DNA from: Rhea pennata
Lineage: Eukaryota > Chordata > Aves > Rheiformes > Rheidae
DNA length: 64,000 nucleotides
Direction of reading: 5' to 3'
Assembly (NCBI RefSeq): GCF_028389875.1
Contig: NC_084663.1
Coordinates: 208,661,876 to 208,725,875, forward strand
Both the position numbers and the translations under genes were made by a program. Numbering within the stretch: the first letter of the stretch is position 1; each line of letters starts with the position of its first letter. The notes under the pieces were generated by a model. The model saw only the letters and a program-made list of their open reading frames with translations, had not been told where the DNA came from and did no database searches. Below are positions 33,983 to 47,690 of the stretch, piece after piece.

Positions 33983-36900
33983 TTTTGTGTACGTAGGAAG
34001 GAATTGAAGCTTCGTATCTGACGCTGAGTCTTACTCACTCATTGAATGGCATTTCTGATCTGGTGTAGGATCCTTAATCTTTTTGGTCTGGGCTATTCTT
34101 GACTCTGGAATGGAGCTGAGGAGGATGTGATAAGCCTTTTCTGTTACACCTTAAATTAGCATGTTGCCAGCTGTATGCTACACTAAGAAGTTGTCTGTAA
34201 AGCAGTTATGTCAGCAGCAGATGTGTACAGTTTGCAAAAAGTGGAATTGTGGTTTGCTGGAACAGATTGCGTCCAAATATCCTTGTATTTGTACAGGAAA
34301 ATGCTTTGACTGGTGTGTCTAGTATGCTTCCTGGTGCAGGACTGCTCCTCATGCTAGTAAACTACTAAATGCTACAAAATCAGAAACATTTACTGCTATT
34401 ATTACTTTCCATTTCAAAGTTGCATTAAAAGATAGGCCTCATCTGACCAAATGGACACCCCTACATGTATGATCTCATCATCTGATCTTCTTTAATAATC
34501 AATGGGACGATAATGGGCACTTCAGCTCATTCTAAAGCAGATATTGAAACCATGCCACATGAAGTGCACCTTAAAAGTTACTCTTTGTCCCTGTTCAGTA
34601 GAAGGGGAGCCTATGCAAACTACTTCACACATAGATATTGATATTGTTGGTCTTCAAGGTTAGAGTAAGGGCTTGGAACCTGTTCTGGCAACTCTGGGCA
34701 AGGCCTTTGGAAATGGTGAAGGTAATGTTATGACCTTTGCTTCTTAGTTTCTTTTCACAAGGTTTTTGAAAACAGAGCTCTTATTTGCTCTGAAATTGAT
34801 ATCATGATCTTGTGATAAAATAGGGAAACACTGATGTCTTTAGGTAAGTAGATCTTTACCAAGACCTACCTTTCAACGTGATGCATTTTTTGCGAAAGGC
34901 AAAAGAGCCATCAACTCCTTTGCCATTAAAGTTGAATAATGCAAGGGTGTCTATGTTACTGCAGATTGGGAGCCAGTCAGAAAGATTCTGATTTTAATAA
35001 TGATTATAATAGTTTTTAATTAACCTCTATAATGTTAATAATATATATTGTATTCATTGCTGTTCATGCAATAGAGGCACATCAGGTAGATAGTGTCTGT
35101 TACCTTCATCCTCTTCTCTCTGATTTAGAAGTCTTCTCAAAACAACCTCAGATGCAGGAGATAATATTCTCTTCATAATTTACTTCTTACTAGCATACAC
35201 TAAGGGATAACATGAACAAAACTGATAAAATTAACTCAATGTAAAATTGTGTTTACAAGATCAAAATTAGACTTTCTTTATTGCTTCTGCACTGATTGCC
35301 CCCTAGTGTGCTGGTTCTTTTGCAGTAATACTAGTGGGAATGGTATCAAGGTTTGGTCAAATTACTCAACAGCTTTCTTAAGACCAGTTTTACTTCTTGG
35401 ATCTTCTGAAGATGATATTAGTCAACACACTGTCCCGCATTTACTGTAATAACCCTCTTTTACTAAAAAAAAAAAAAAGGTCTTACTCAGAAAGATCAGC
35501 AGATAATAGCGTCCATTAGTGAGTTAGCTCTTTGAAAACTGAAGGATGAGGAGAGCTTAACAACACAACAGAGCAGAGATGGGACTTTGGATAAAATCCA
35601 ATTTTACCTCTCAAGCTAGTGTTCTATTTATTATGTGGAGCAGTGAGTGCTTAGAAATCTTTTGCAGGCATTCAAACTGAAAAACAGAAAAATGATTCAG
35701 ACATCAGAGGAAATGAAATACAACAACAAATACTGATACACTAATTGCTGTGCTGCTCTTAGGTTAATTGAAAAAAATCTGTCACTATTTATTCTCATAA
35801 GACTAACGTCTAGTTTACTGGCAACTTCTATTAGTGACTGCTTTAAAAATTAATTGACCATATCATAGTATTGGAAAAAAGCTGTACTCAAGCAGCTGCA
35901 TGAAATCTGTCATTGTATTTCTCTGCAAAAGCAACAAGGATAAGTCCCTAAAGGACTTTTAAGCCTTTTCACAAATTAACTGCATTCAGAATAGAAATAC
36001 ATAGAAATGCAATACCATTTAATTCAGTGTTATGTTGTTCATACAAATTCTTACAGTGAAAATAGCTATAGTGTTTAATGTCTGCAAAATTCCTAACCAG
36101 ACCAGGAGTGACAGTATGCCAGATGATCTGAAGATGCATAAAAAGCCAGTCCCTTTCTTTTGCAAAGTTTAGCCTCTGGACCTGAACTGTTTGTGTATAA
36201 ATGATGCCTTTTTTGTAGAAGCAGTGCTTCTGACTGGGTGTGGACTCAAATAGATATTGCTTGTCTTCTCCTCTCCTTTTCTAAAATCATTTAGTTCACG
36301 GTTTGCAGGCTCTCCTGAATCCTCTGATCCAAAGCAGAGTTACTCTCATGGCTCTCCTGTGCCTCTGCAGGACCCTCTGCAATTCAAAGTAGCATCAGAC
36401 TGCAAGGACTTTAGAGGACATGTTGTGCAAATTTATCAATTCTTACATATTCCATATATTGGCAAAGAGTGGGCTAATTTACCATTGCCTCAGTGCCTTA
36501 GTGCCTAAATACTGTGTTTTCTGAAGAAGGAAGATCTGGATTCTCCTGAAAGTTGAAGAGTGAAGCGAATGGGAAAACATGCCGGAATCATAATGAACAG
36601 AGCTCAGAGGACCACAACAGAGTAGATAAAATCATCTATAAAGTTTATTATTCTACATCTTTTTCATGCTGCTCACTCAGACATGAAGGAAATAGAAGAT
36701 ACACAATTAATTCTGGGTTTGCACCATGAAATATAACAATTTCCAGGTGATTTTCAAAGGCACTATGATATGGAACCATCCACTTTTACAAGCCAAGTGA
36801 TCTGGTGTATACTTTATGTCACTGAAAGTTTGATGAGTTGATTTTTATTCTTTAAGATAGTTTCATCCAACACACTCCTCAAAGTCTTACTCCAGTTCTG

Positions 36901-37257
36901 AAGTAAATGAAAACAAAATTAATGACCTGTGAGTTACAACAGGACACTTGATATTTTAACAAAATCAATTTTTTTTCCAAAGAAATTAGACTTTGAATGG
37001 CTACAGCTCTGTTAATGTTTCTCAAGCCTAAGCTATAACAGCAATCTAAGTAACTCAGTACAATGGAAAACAGATCAAAATGCTCTCAGATGTATCTTGT
37101 ATACTAAACAGATCCACTTCAAAAGTAGAAAAACTACAACAGAATTAACAGAAATAAAATTCTTCAGCTGAATGTTTTCCATACCCCTGTTAAAAACACC
37201 TTGTGATATATGCTAGCCTTCATCTATTGGAAAGGAAAGAAGAAAAGATAGTTTTCC
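33983..37257. other. Gene-free AT-rich stretch
   Basis: Nothing recognisable beyond a short poly-A run near 35465-35478. No supported exon. Confidence 0.5.
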
Positions 37258-37351
37258 TAATTAAAATGTCCTGGTCAGAACAGAGTCAATAGCAAAACTC
37301 CAATTAATTAAAATGTCCTGGTCAGAACAGAGTCAATAGCAAAACTCCAAT
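37258..37351 (+). repeat. 47-bp tandem duplication
   Basis: Two perfect consecutive copies of a 47-base unit that starts TAATTAAAATGTCCTGG. It is a recent local duplication in unique sequence. Confidence 0.92.
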
Positions 37352-37671
37352 TAATGGCAAGAGAAGTATTACTGCTTTAAGACTTTCTGAGAGAGTGACA
37401 GATTCAGCACAAAATTCAGGTCATCTGTCCCTCTCCTTCTTGGCAGTCAGTTTTAGGATTTTTAAGTAATCACTGTCATTCTTTCTTTTGCTCGTTAAAT
37501 AACTCATTTAGAGAAAAAAATAGCTCTGTTCAATATCCCATTCAGAAAGGAAAGCTGTGTAGTTACTAAAACAGAAGAGCTAAGACTTCCTCATTGCACT
37601 GGCTGTTTTGCAGTGTTTGTAAAAAATACTGAGAGTGGGCAACAGAGATCTACAAATGCATATCACAGAAT
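37352..37671. other. Unassigned AT-rich sequence
   Basis: Unique sequence between the 47-bp duplication and the next CR1. No gene or repeat is recognised. Confidence 0.5.
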
Positions 37672-39310
37672 CACACAAAGTAAGAGGTTGAAAAGGTCTT
37701 TTGGACATCGTCTAGTCCATCCCTCTTGCTCAAAGAGAACAGGTTGCCCAGGACTGTATAGAATCATAGAATGGTAAGGTTGGAAGGGACCTCTGGAGAT
37801 CATCTAGTCCAACCCTCAGCATAGCCCATACGAGGACTGAACCCACGACCTTGGCATTAGCAGCAGCACACTCTAACCAACTGAGTTAACCTGCCCCATA
37901 TCTTGTCAGGTTTTGAGTATCTCCAAGGATGGAAGCACCACAATCTCTCTGGTCAACTTGTTCCAGAGTTTGACCACTCTCAATATTCAGAAGTTTTTTC
38001 TTATGTTTAAATGAAATTTCCAGTATGTCAGTTTGTACTCATTACCTGTTGTCCTCTTCCTGTGCAGAACTGAGAAGAGTCTGGCTCCATCTTCTTTACT
38101 TCCCCATCAGCTATTTTTACACATTGATAAGATCCCTCCCTGGGCCTTCTGTTCTTCAGGCTAAACAGGCCCAGCTCTCTCAACCTCTCCTGATATGACA
38201 GATGCTTCAGTCCCTTAACATATTTGCGGCCCTTCAATGAGCTCACTCCAACATGTCTATGTCTCTCTTGCACTGGGGAGCTCAGAACTGGGCACAGTAC
38301 TCCAGATATGGCCTCATCACGGCTGAGCAGAGTGGAAGGATCACCTCCTTCAACCTGCTGGCAATGTTCTTCCTCATGTAACCCAGAATACAGTTGGCCT
38401 TCTTGGCCACAAGGGTATATTGCTGTCTCATGGTCAACTTGTTGACTACCAAGATTCCCTGTTCTTTCTCTGCAGAGCTGCTCTCTAGCTGGTCAGTCCC
38501 CAGCCTGCCTGGTGCAGGGGTTTATTCCTCCCCAAGTGCACAGCTTTGCACTTCCATTTTTTGAACTTTGTGAGGTTCCTCTCTGCCCATTTCTCCAGCT
38601 TATCAAGGCCCTCTGAATAGCAATGAAATCATCTGCTGTATCAGTTACTCTTCTCAGTTTCGTATTGTTTGAAAATTTGCAGAGGGTGCATTTTGTTCCA
38701 TTGTCTAGGTCATTAATGAAGATGTCAAACAGTATTAGACCCAGTGTTGACCTCTGGGACACTACTAGTGACTGTCCTCTGGCTGTATTTTGTGCCACTG
38801 ATCACAACCCCTGAATCTTGAAACTCAGGTACTTTTCAGTCTATCTCAATGTCTCCTTATCTAGCTTGTACTTCATCAGCTGGTCTATGAGGTTGTTATG
38901 GAAGACAGTGTTGAAAGACTCAATGAAGACAAGACAAACAGTATCAGCTTCTCTCCTTTCATCCACTGAGCCAGTTATCTCATCATAGAAGGCTATCAGG
39001 TTAGTTAAGCATGATTTCCCCTTCAGAAATTCACACTGCCTACTCTCAGTCACCTTCTTGTCCTTAATATTTTTGGAAATGGCTTCTAGGATTATTTTCT
39101 CCACCGCCTTCTCAGGGATCAAGGTGAGGCTGACCAGCATGTAGTTCCCTGAATCCTCCTTCTTGCCCTTCTTGAAGATAGGAGAGATGTTTGCCTTCTA
39201 CCATCCCTTGGGAACCTCCCCCAATTGCCATGACCTCTCAAAGACAATATAGAGTGGCTTTGCAATGACATCAGCCAGCTCCCTCAGCACTTGTGAGCAC
39301 ACCCCATCAA
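37672..39310 (-). mobile_element. Old CR1 LINE, minus strand, split by a SINE
   Basis: Runs from a 3' tail near 37672 to the region before the reverse transcriptase near 39310. It aligns with the other CR1s but is clearly more diverged, with frames broken many times (short open pieces at 38493-38798 and 38841-39140). A SINE interrupts its 3' part at 37760-37898. Its 5' end is truncated. Confidence 0.88.
37760..37898 (-). mobile_element. tRNA-Ile-headed SINE with CR1-type tail
   Basis: Read on the minus strand it starts with a tRNA-like head (GGTTAACTCAGTTGGTTAGA, then CCAAGGTCGTGGGTTCAGTC). The head resembles tRNA-Ile with box A and box B still visible. It goes straight into a CR1 3' tail (GGTTGGACTAGATGATC, then ATTCTATGATTCTA). 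Length is about 139 bp. It sits inside the older CR1 with a possible 3-bp TAT at both ends. The plan resembles the zebra finch TguSINE1 as I recall it. Sharing the CR1 tail implies mobilisation by CR1 machinery. Confidence 0.8.
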
Positions 39311-42300
39311 GTACCAGAGAGTTTTGTCTGTCCGATCTGTTTGTTTTCTCTAATCAGATTCTCCACCTGGGATTTCTAAAGGCAAATCCTATCAGTAAAA
39401 CTGGATATGACTCTTCTGTGTAATATGTACTGTTTCTTACTGAGAACTGGGTGGTGAAATGATGTACTTGGTACTACTCCATCACAGTACATACATGATG
39501 AAGTTTTCCTCTGTAAAAATATGTGTGAATACATACACACACACATATACACGCATAAGAATGAATAACTACACACAAACCCACAAAGCCATAGATAATA
39601 AAAAATAGAAAATAATTAGGAGAAACAGTTTAAAAGTAGGTACTTGTAAAGGAAAATTGCTGATGCACACACTAGGCTGTAAGGTTATATACATAACTAG
39701 GTTACCATTAAAATTTACATGCATTGGTTTGTCCTATATCCTATTATGTAAGATAAACTGAAGGATGAATTTTAGACTCATCTCCTAACTGTGGCTTTCA
39801 GCTCTCTGAAAAGGCCCAAGATTGAAAACTACTCTTCTCACATATCTTGACACTGAAGTATTCGTGTGTAACGGAGAGAATAACAGCCGCATGGTGTGGC
39901 TGTCTTACTGTCTTTGCCACAAGAAAGAATTCCTTCAGTAGTGCATTTTTTCCCTTGTCTAATCAATGAACTCCCCTATCTATTATCCCCGGTCTTTACC
40001 GATTAATCTCCTAGCTAGTAAATCAGTTTGATTTTGACATTTTCTATCTTCTGAAGAAATCCTCAGGGGTGAGATCAGAGCCTTGCTTTTTAATTCTGGA
40101 AATCTAGTGAAACAGAAAGATTTTTCTACCTTGTATGACAATTCTGGGACTGTATGCATGGAGCTTCTTTACTGTTTTGGACATAGGGGACTTTGTGCCT
40201 GTGGCAGACTGCAAACTCCATCTGGTGCACAGGGCTGTCTGCTCCCCTTGGGCCTCCTGTATTAGACTAAAACTCCAAGGAATGGTAGTCTTGATAATCT
40301 TCTGTTTGCTTAGAAATACCCTTTGCCAAGGACAGAGATTAGACAAACACTTTGGATTTAATAAGGTGGCAACTCAGCAACATATTTCCTAATGGATTTA
40401 AAGTTTAAGGTTGTTAGGGTCCAACTGATGGTATGGCGGTATTACTTTTAAGTATGGTACACACAGAGTAAGTCACACAAGGGTATTCCTGAAAAGCCCT
40501 CAAAGAGTGATTTTATCTTTAAATCTCTATCTTCAATAGTTTCCTGAGCTGCCATGCAGGTTTAACCCTCAGCCTCATCTCTGCATCGTGCTGACTGTTA
40601 TTTGTGGGGTCACATCACTTCAGTGGTATGAGTTCAGCTCATGCACTGCATATGCCAGACAGCCCTCACTTGCTGTATTGGCACAAATGAAAAGGCATCT
40701 TGGAGACCAGAATGAGCACCCAGCGCCAGACTGAGCTTAGACTAGCACCGTCACGGACAAAAAAACTATGTGGAATTATCTCCAAAAAAGTTGTTGAGAA
40801 GAAAAAAACAATTATCTCATCTTGTACAGCATGCAGTGTTTTTAAAGGTCACTAGGATGCAGCCTGAATGGACACAATTCCCAAATAGGGAAAAAACCCC
40901 AACCCCCCAAATAAACAAAATCAAACCAATCTGCTTAGTGCAAGGCTGCACTTTAGAAAAATCAATGGACTTCAGCAATTCACTGAGTCAGAAGGAAGAG
41001 TGACCTTGTAAGCCAGGCATGAAAGCACAACACATCAGATCTCAGTCTCCTTGTCTAGTGGCAGACAACCGGTGCCAGTTTCCATTTATAAAAAAGAGAA
41101 AGCATTCTATGCCCCAGCTATCTGACTTAAATAAGCAGATATATGTGATTTCTAAACAGATTCCCAGATAGACAAAATTACTCCTAATATAAAACTGAAT
41201 TTCAATAAATGGCATCTCTGGCTTTCTGTTTTAGTGCTATCTCAGGTGTAGCAGATGGGAAGCAGCAGATCTCCCTCCTTTCAGAGGGAAGCAGCAACAG
41301 CCCTGCTGATTCTTTGCAGAAGTCTTCCAGAAGTAGATGCTACCTGCTCCCTATATGTGATGTGATCAGTTGAGCTTGCACTATTTTTGCTAGCACTAAG
41401 ATTCAGTATTGCCTGCCCAGTTATGGCACTGGGTAAGTCCCAAGAGATGCTGTGCGGCTGGTGCCCAGCTGTTGCTGTAGTGAGTTCAGACGTATGAAGC
41501 CCCCTCACCCAGCTCTTATTTTTTGTGGTCTGTTTTGTCCCTTCATTGACTACTCTTATGTTGCCCAAAGCAAGATGGCTTGGGCTAGGTATTCTGGGAA
41601 CAGTTCTCTCCTGGGGAAGTTCTCTTCTCCCAGCTCTCTCCCCAAAATTTCACAGCTGTGCACAAGTGCACAACTGGAGAAACAATAGTGTTTCTATGGT
41701 CTAATTCTCTCTTATATTTATTCTTCTAGAATAATATAGTTATCTGAGTTGCTTCTGACATTATGAGTGAGCATGAAGTCAATCACTCATTACTACCTTT
41801 CATCATGCTATTTTATCAGTGAATTGCTTCAAATGCACTTATCTAGCAAAATGCGCAGCAAGAACTCACTCATTCTTAAGGGTCATTTTAAAAATAGCTT
41901 CCAAGAAGTCATATTCTAGTCCAAATTGCCTCTATTTTTTCTTTCAGATGAAGGAATACTGCCTATGAAGGTTGAACACAATCAAAAGTCCTGAATCTGA
42001 ACACTTGGACTTCAAGCTGTTTGAAGTCTGGATCCAGATTAGCTGACTAGAGCTTCTTTTACATTCTCCTTCACTCCCCTTAAGATTCATTCATTTTTCT
42101 GAGGCTCATTCAATGGCAGTAAGCTGAAGAAAAATGTGTTCTCATGCAAAAGAAGGAATATTTTAGTGAGCAATTCTCATTGGGAATAATGAGATTGTAC
42201 AAATTATCTGGAAAATAATGGGTTCAGAGCTCCCTTTTGCAGTCAGTGACTGACTTTGCAGAAAAAAAGAAATCTACGCAAATAACAAATCTCTTGCATT

Positions 42301-45139
42301 TCAGAGATGGTATTTAACATTCTGAATGGTAGATATCATTTATTTAAGCACAAAACATGTTAGTCCTTTTCTTACCAAAAATAAAAACTTTTTATATAAG
42401 CAACAAGCTAGTTCCAATAGATAAATTACTCCACAGGAAGAAAGGATTAGCAACGTTCACCCACATCTAATCATTATAGATGTGATTAGTGCATGAAAAC
42501 TGATATTCAGTCTGAGCCTTATCATGTACCAAAGACCAACAGAGAGTGAGTATACAATCCTAGTAATACACTCCTAGTATACTTTGTCTTTTCCTCAGAC
42601 TTTGCAAGTTCGCTGATGGATGTTTGGCAAGCCTGAACGTCTATGCTGAATGCAGCTGCCTGAATTTTGGACTTCTATGTTCATTACTGAGTGTTTCATT
42701 AAGGTGACCCAGCAGGAAAGCTTGCTCATCTCCAGTACTGGCTATGCCAAGACAGTTTTACTGGTGCAGACTTTCCAGTTTTAATAAAGTAATTCAGTTC
42801 ACAGAACAGGAAACATGATGCTATTGCCCTGCCTCCCCTTCCTTCTCACTAATCACTAGACAAAATCCTACTTCAGGTTTATCACAGCTTTTTATTAGTG
42901 CTTGAACTTGCCTTTCTGGCTTAGCCTGATCTCCAGCTGAATTTTCTGACAGAACATAAGACTCCAGTAAGCTATCTTAGAAACAGCTCAGAGTTCATTG
43001 TAAGTCTTTCCTCTTCACAGGAAGGCACTGTTTCCAGATCATTTCATTTATTTTTGTGGGACACCCATAACTGTCAACTGCCCCTCTTATTTAGCGGATA
43101 AATTTGTCCCTTAGCATCTTCCATACAGTTTTCCAGAGTCAAAACTGGTGCCATCTACACAACATGCATAGCCTAAATTTCTACCAGTCCTTGTAATAAC
43201 CTTATACATCCAGCTAATCAGTCAGCCTCTATTCACTGGGTCCTTCTGTGCTTACTACCTGCCAAGTTGTAGCACAAAACAAAATACATCAAATAAGAGA
43301 GGAAGAAGTGACACAGGAAATTAATCATGCTCCAGTATAACCTATATGCATTAAGTGAGAAACAACAAAAAAATATGACAGAATAAATGGAGGCTGATAT
43401 AGAAAGAATACTGGAAGAGAGGCATTAGAATTCATTTTCCTGCAAACTCTCCTTGACCTTACATTTTTAGTTGCCTGTGGTAAAATGAAATTATTAAAGG
43501 GTTCTGAATCACCTGCAAAATGTGTCTTTGGCGGTCTTAGTGACCATTGGAGACCTCAAAGGTCAGGAAGTGCTTTAAAGATGAGTCTAATGCTCCAGGA
43601 CTTACTGGATCTGAAATGTAAGTGCGTGTTAGAGCCAGCAGCTGACTCCACATGGGTTGCTTGCACCATGTTCCCTGTCCTGCATTGTGCAAAAGCTGTG
43701 GTATCCTGTGTGAGGCCAGCTCAGATCCAAGAGGATTTATTAATGCTAACTGTACACCACATAGAAGCAGATATACTAGAAATGACCTATATTTCTGTGG
43801 AGCAATGTCTGAGCTAATACATGCTGTTCAACATACGCTGGTTCAACATCTTTGACATGGATAACTTGCAGCCCAGATAATCCATCAATAGATAATTCAG
43901 AAATGTCTCTATAACTGGGAAATACTCCAGAACTGGTTAGTTTTGTTCAAGAAGGAAAATCATGGAAGTAGCGGTGGGGGACATTTTAGTGGCAATGTGT
44001 TGCACACATCATCAAAAGAGACAGGAAACTCCTTATGGAGACCCTTCCTAAAGTTTCCACCCCACACTGATGAGTCTGTTATGTATTTAAGTGACTTAGA
44101 AAAATACAGAGCATAACTATGAGGTTGTCCCCAAACAGGGTCTCCTCTCCCCAGTTATCTTGAAAAAAAAATCAATTTTTCATGTAGGCTCCCAAAAATA
44201 TTCCTGGCTTCACATGATTTCCTTTCATGTCAAATTATTTCTGAAACATCTTGAGTCAAGTGAAAATGATTAATCTGTTTTGGCACTTCTGTTGATTTTT
44301 AGAAATTATTTTTCACTACCTGATCCATCTGCCACATTATTTATGCTTTGCTTAGACTGACACACAGAGATCTTTCACCCTATCTTTCACATCCCAAGTG
44401 TTGAATATATTCTACAAACCATCCAAATAGATAGCATCACACTGTTACTGTCCTAGCGTATCCAAAGCCTTCAGCGCACATAAGATATATTTGGCCTTTG
44501 CAGGGGTTATGTATATAATAAGGAATTAATAACATGTCAGCAAATGAAGTGAGAGGTTTTACATTGCCTTCAGAAAGGGCTGCCAGTTAATGTTTATGAA
44601 CTCGTTTGAGAGGAGCTCTGCAATGCTGTGTAGATAGATTTCACAAATTTCCTAATCCATTTCATTTTAGTAGCCCCTGTAATGAGCTAAGGATAGATAC
44701 TATAAGTAATTCTGATTTGATTTGTGCTATTATCTCCCTCAGACAGCAGCCATATGTGTTTGAAGGCAATAGGTTTAAAGCAATGTCAATAGGGTTAAAG
44801 CAATGTCACCACTGTCTGAAAACAATGACAACAAATCACAGATAGAGTTGTGCTGAATGAGGTGTTCTATTAGAATAAGAAACGTCTGGTCATCGTAATT
44901 GCCAGTTTGTGATTGTCTGCCTCTATGCAGACGTTTTGCTTAGAGTATTCTCCAACCATTAGCCTACAGATTAAAGAAACAGCATTAATGCAATCTGTTC
45001 GTTTAAGCATGGGCCTGTAACAAGCCCATCCTTGCTGCAAATTCTAGTTCTTTGAGGATTCTTAGCTCCTGGGAGGCTGACTAAAGGTATCCTCAGAAAG
45101 TTGAAGGTTGTAAAAGAGCTGCCCTGACTCAAAATAGAA
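39311..45139. other. Gene-free AT-rich stretch
   Basis: No supported gene. There is a short (AC)n run near 39534-39550. The 110-codon open frame at 43485-43817 has no recognisable domain or splice context. Confidence 0.5.
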
Positions 45140-45290
45140 CAAGCACTAGAACAGGTTGCCTATATTCAAAAGACGTCTGGATAAAATGTTGGCAAACATC
45201 CTCTAGGTGACCATGCTTGAGCAGGGGGGTTGGACTAGATGATCTGCAGAGGTCTCTTCCAACCCCAACCATCCTGTGATTCTGTGAAAA
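45140..45290 (+). mobile_element. CR1 LINE 3' end fragment
   Basis: Plus-strand CR1 tail ending GGTTGGACTAGATGATC, then CTTCCAACCCCAACC and CTGTGATTCTGTG. About 150 bp, diverged. Confidence 0.8.
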
Positions 45291-45504
45291 TTTTAGGGGC
45301 TCTCTACAGGAGATTTGTCTTTGAGAAAGATAACTGATACAGTCCAAGACAAGGCCAAGGGGAGAGGCAACAGATGAGTAATGTTGAGAATAAGGAGTTC
45401 AGCACCTGAGCTGCTTTCCTGGTCCTTTTTTGTCTAGCTTTTGTGAGGAACTGTATGATTTTCTCAAATTGATGCATTGTTTATGCACAGTTGTGCATCA
45501 AGAT

Positions 45505-47690
45505 CCTGCAGGAAAGAAGTAAGGCAACAAGCAGGATTGCAACCCTGGACTTCAGGAGAGCGGACTTTGGGCTCTTCACAGACCTAATTGCTGGAGTCTC
45601 ATGGGTTAAGGCCCTAGAAGGAAGGGGGGTCCAGGAGAGCTGGCTAATATTCAAATATCACTTCCTCCAAGCTCAAGAGCGGTGCATTCCTACGAGTAAG
45701 AAGTGCAGCAAAAGGGGCAGGAGACCTGCCTGGGTGAGCAAGGAGCTCCTGGCCAAATTCAGACAGAAGAAGAAAATACACAGAATGTGGAAGAGGGGAC
45801 AGGCTACTTGGGAGAATTATAGCAATGCAGTCAGAGCATGCAGGGATGCGATGAGGAAGGCCATAGGCCCGGCTGGAATTGGGTCTTGCAAGGGATGTTA
45901 AGGACAGCAAGAAGGGCTTCTTCAAATACATCAGTAGCAAGAGGAGGACTCAGGAAAACGTGGGCCTGCTACTGAATGGGGCGGGGGCCCTGGTGACAAG
46001 GGATACAGAGAAGGCAGAATTACTGAATGTCTCCTTTGCTTCAGTCTTCACTGCTAAGGGCAGCCCTCATGAATCCTGTAGCCTGGACGTGAGGGAGAAA
46101 GTCTGGAGAAGGGAAGACTTTCCTTTGGTTGAGGAGGAAAGGATTAGAGATCTTCTGGGCAAACCTGACATCCACAAATCCATGGGCCCGGATAGGATGC
46201 ACCCACGGGTCCTGAGGGAGCTGGTGGATGTTGTTGCCAGGCCGCTCTCCATCATCTTTGAAAGGTCCTGGAGAACTGGAGAGGTGCCTGAACATTGGAA
46301 GAAAGCCAATGTCACTCCAGTCTTCAGAAAGGGCAAGAAGGAGGATCCAGGAAATTACGGGCTGGTCAGCCTCACCTCCATCCCTAGAAAGGTGATGGAA
46401 CAGCTCATTCTGGATGTCCTCTCCAGGCATATGGAGGAAAAGAAAGTGATCAGGAGTAGCAAGCATGGATTCACCAATTCACTGATAGCCTTCTGTGATG
46501 GAATGACTTGCTGGGTGGAAGAGGGGAGAGCAGTGGACGTTGTGTACCTTGACTTCAGCAAGGCTTTTGACACTGTCTCCCATAAAATCCTCCTAGAGAA
46601 GCTCAGGAAGTGTGGGTTAGATGAGTGGACAGTGAGGTGGATTGAGAACCGGCTGAAAGGCAGAGCTCAGAGGGTTGTCATAAGTGGCGTGGAGTGTAGT
46701 TGGAGGCCTGTGGCTAGTGGTGTCCCCCAGGGCTCAGTCGTGGGTCCCATCCTGTTCAACTTCTTCATCAATGACCTGGATGAGGGGACAGAGTGCCTCC
46801 TCAGCAAGTTTGCGGATGACCCCAAACTGGGAGGAGTGGCTGATATACCTGAGGGCTGTGCTGCCATTCAGAGAGACCTGGAGATGCTGGACAGCTGGGT
46901 GGAGAGGAACCTCGTGAGGTTCACCAAGAGCAAGTGCATGGTCCTGCATCTAGGGAGGAATAACCTCATGCACCAGTACAAGCTGGGGGCTTACCTTGTG
47001 GAGAGCAGCTCTGCAGAGAAGGACCTGGGAGTGCTGGTGGACGACAAGTTGAACATGAGCCAGCAATGTGCCCTTGTGGCCAGGAAGGACAATGGTGTCC
47101 TGGGGTGCATCAGGAAGAGTGTTGCCAGCAGGTGGAGGAGCTGATCCTGCCCCTCTACGCAGCCCTCCTGACGCCTCATCTGGAGTACTGCGTCCAGTTC
47201 TGGGCTCCCCAGGACAAGACACACATGGAGCTCCTGGAGAGAGGGCAGCGTAGGGCTACAAAGATGCTCAGAGGGCTGGAGCACCTGCCCTATGAGGAAC
47301 GGCTGTGAGAGCTGGGCCTCTTCAGCCTGGGGAAGAGAAGGCTGAGGGGGGATCTTATCGATGTGTACAAGTACTTGAAGGGAGGGTGTCAAGGGGATGG
47401 GGCTAAACTCTTTTCAGTTGTCCAATGTGACAGGACGAGAGGCAATGGGCAGAAATTGAAGCACAAGAAGTCCCACCTGACCGTGAGGGGGAATTTCTTC
47501 CCTGTGAGAGTGACAGTGCACCGGACCACGTTGCCCAGAGAGGTTGTGGAGTCTCCTTCTCTGGGGATCTTCCAGGCCCGCCTGGATGTAACCCTGTCTA
47601 ACATGCTCTAGGTGCCCCTGCTGAGCAGGGATGTTGGACTAGCTGATCTCCAGGAGATCCCTTCCAACCTTAGTGATTCTATGATTCTAA
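45505..47690 (+). mobile_element. CR1 LINE, 5'-truncated, best preserved copy
   Basis: A 2.2-kb plus-strand CR1 from just after the endonuclease domain to the 3' end (GTGATTCTATGATTCT). The main frame (45879-47144, 421 codons) has the pre-RT region, motif A ([14 protein letters not shown]), motif B ([16 protein letters not shown]), the catalytic FADD box and the thumb. A frameshift near 45870 separates it from the upstream frame at 45491-45901. Another near 47140 and a stop near 47306-47308 separate it from the C-terminal frame at 47363-47611. With only about three lesions it is young, but it is dead by truncation. Confidence 0.93.

Noticed and set aside
43485-43817. 110-codon frame in the unique flank
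   Set aside because: No domain, no splice or promoter context, and a length expected by chance.
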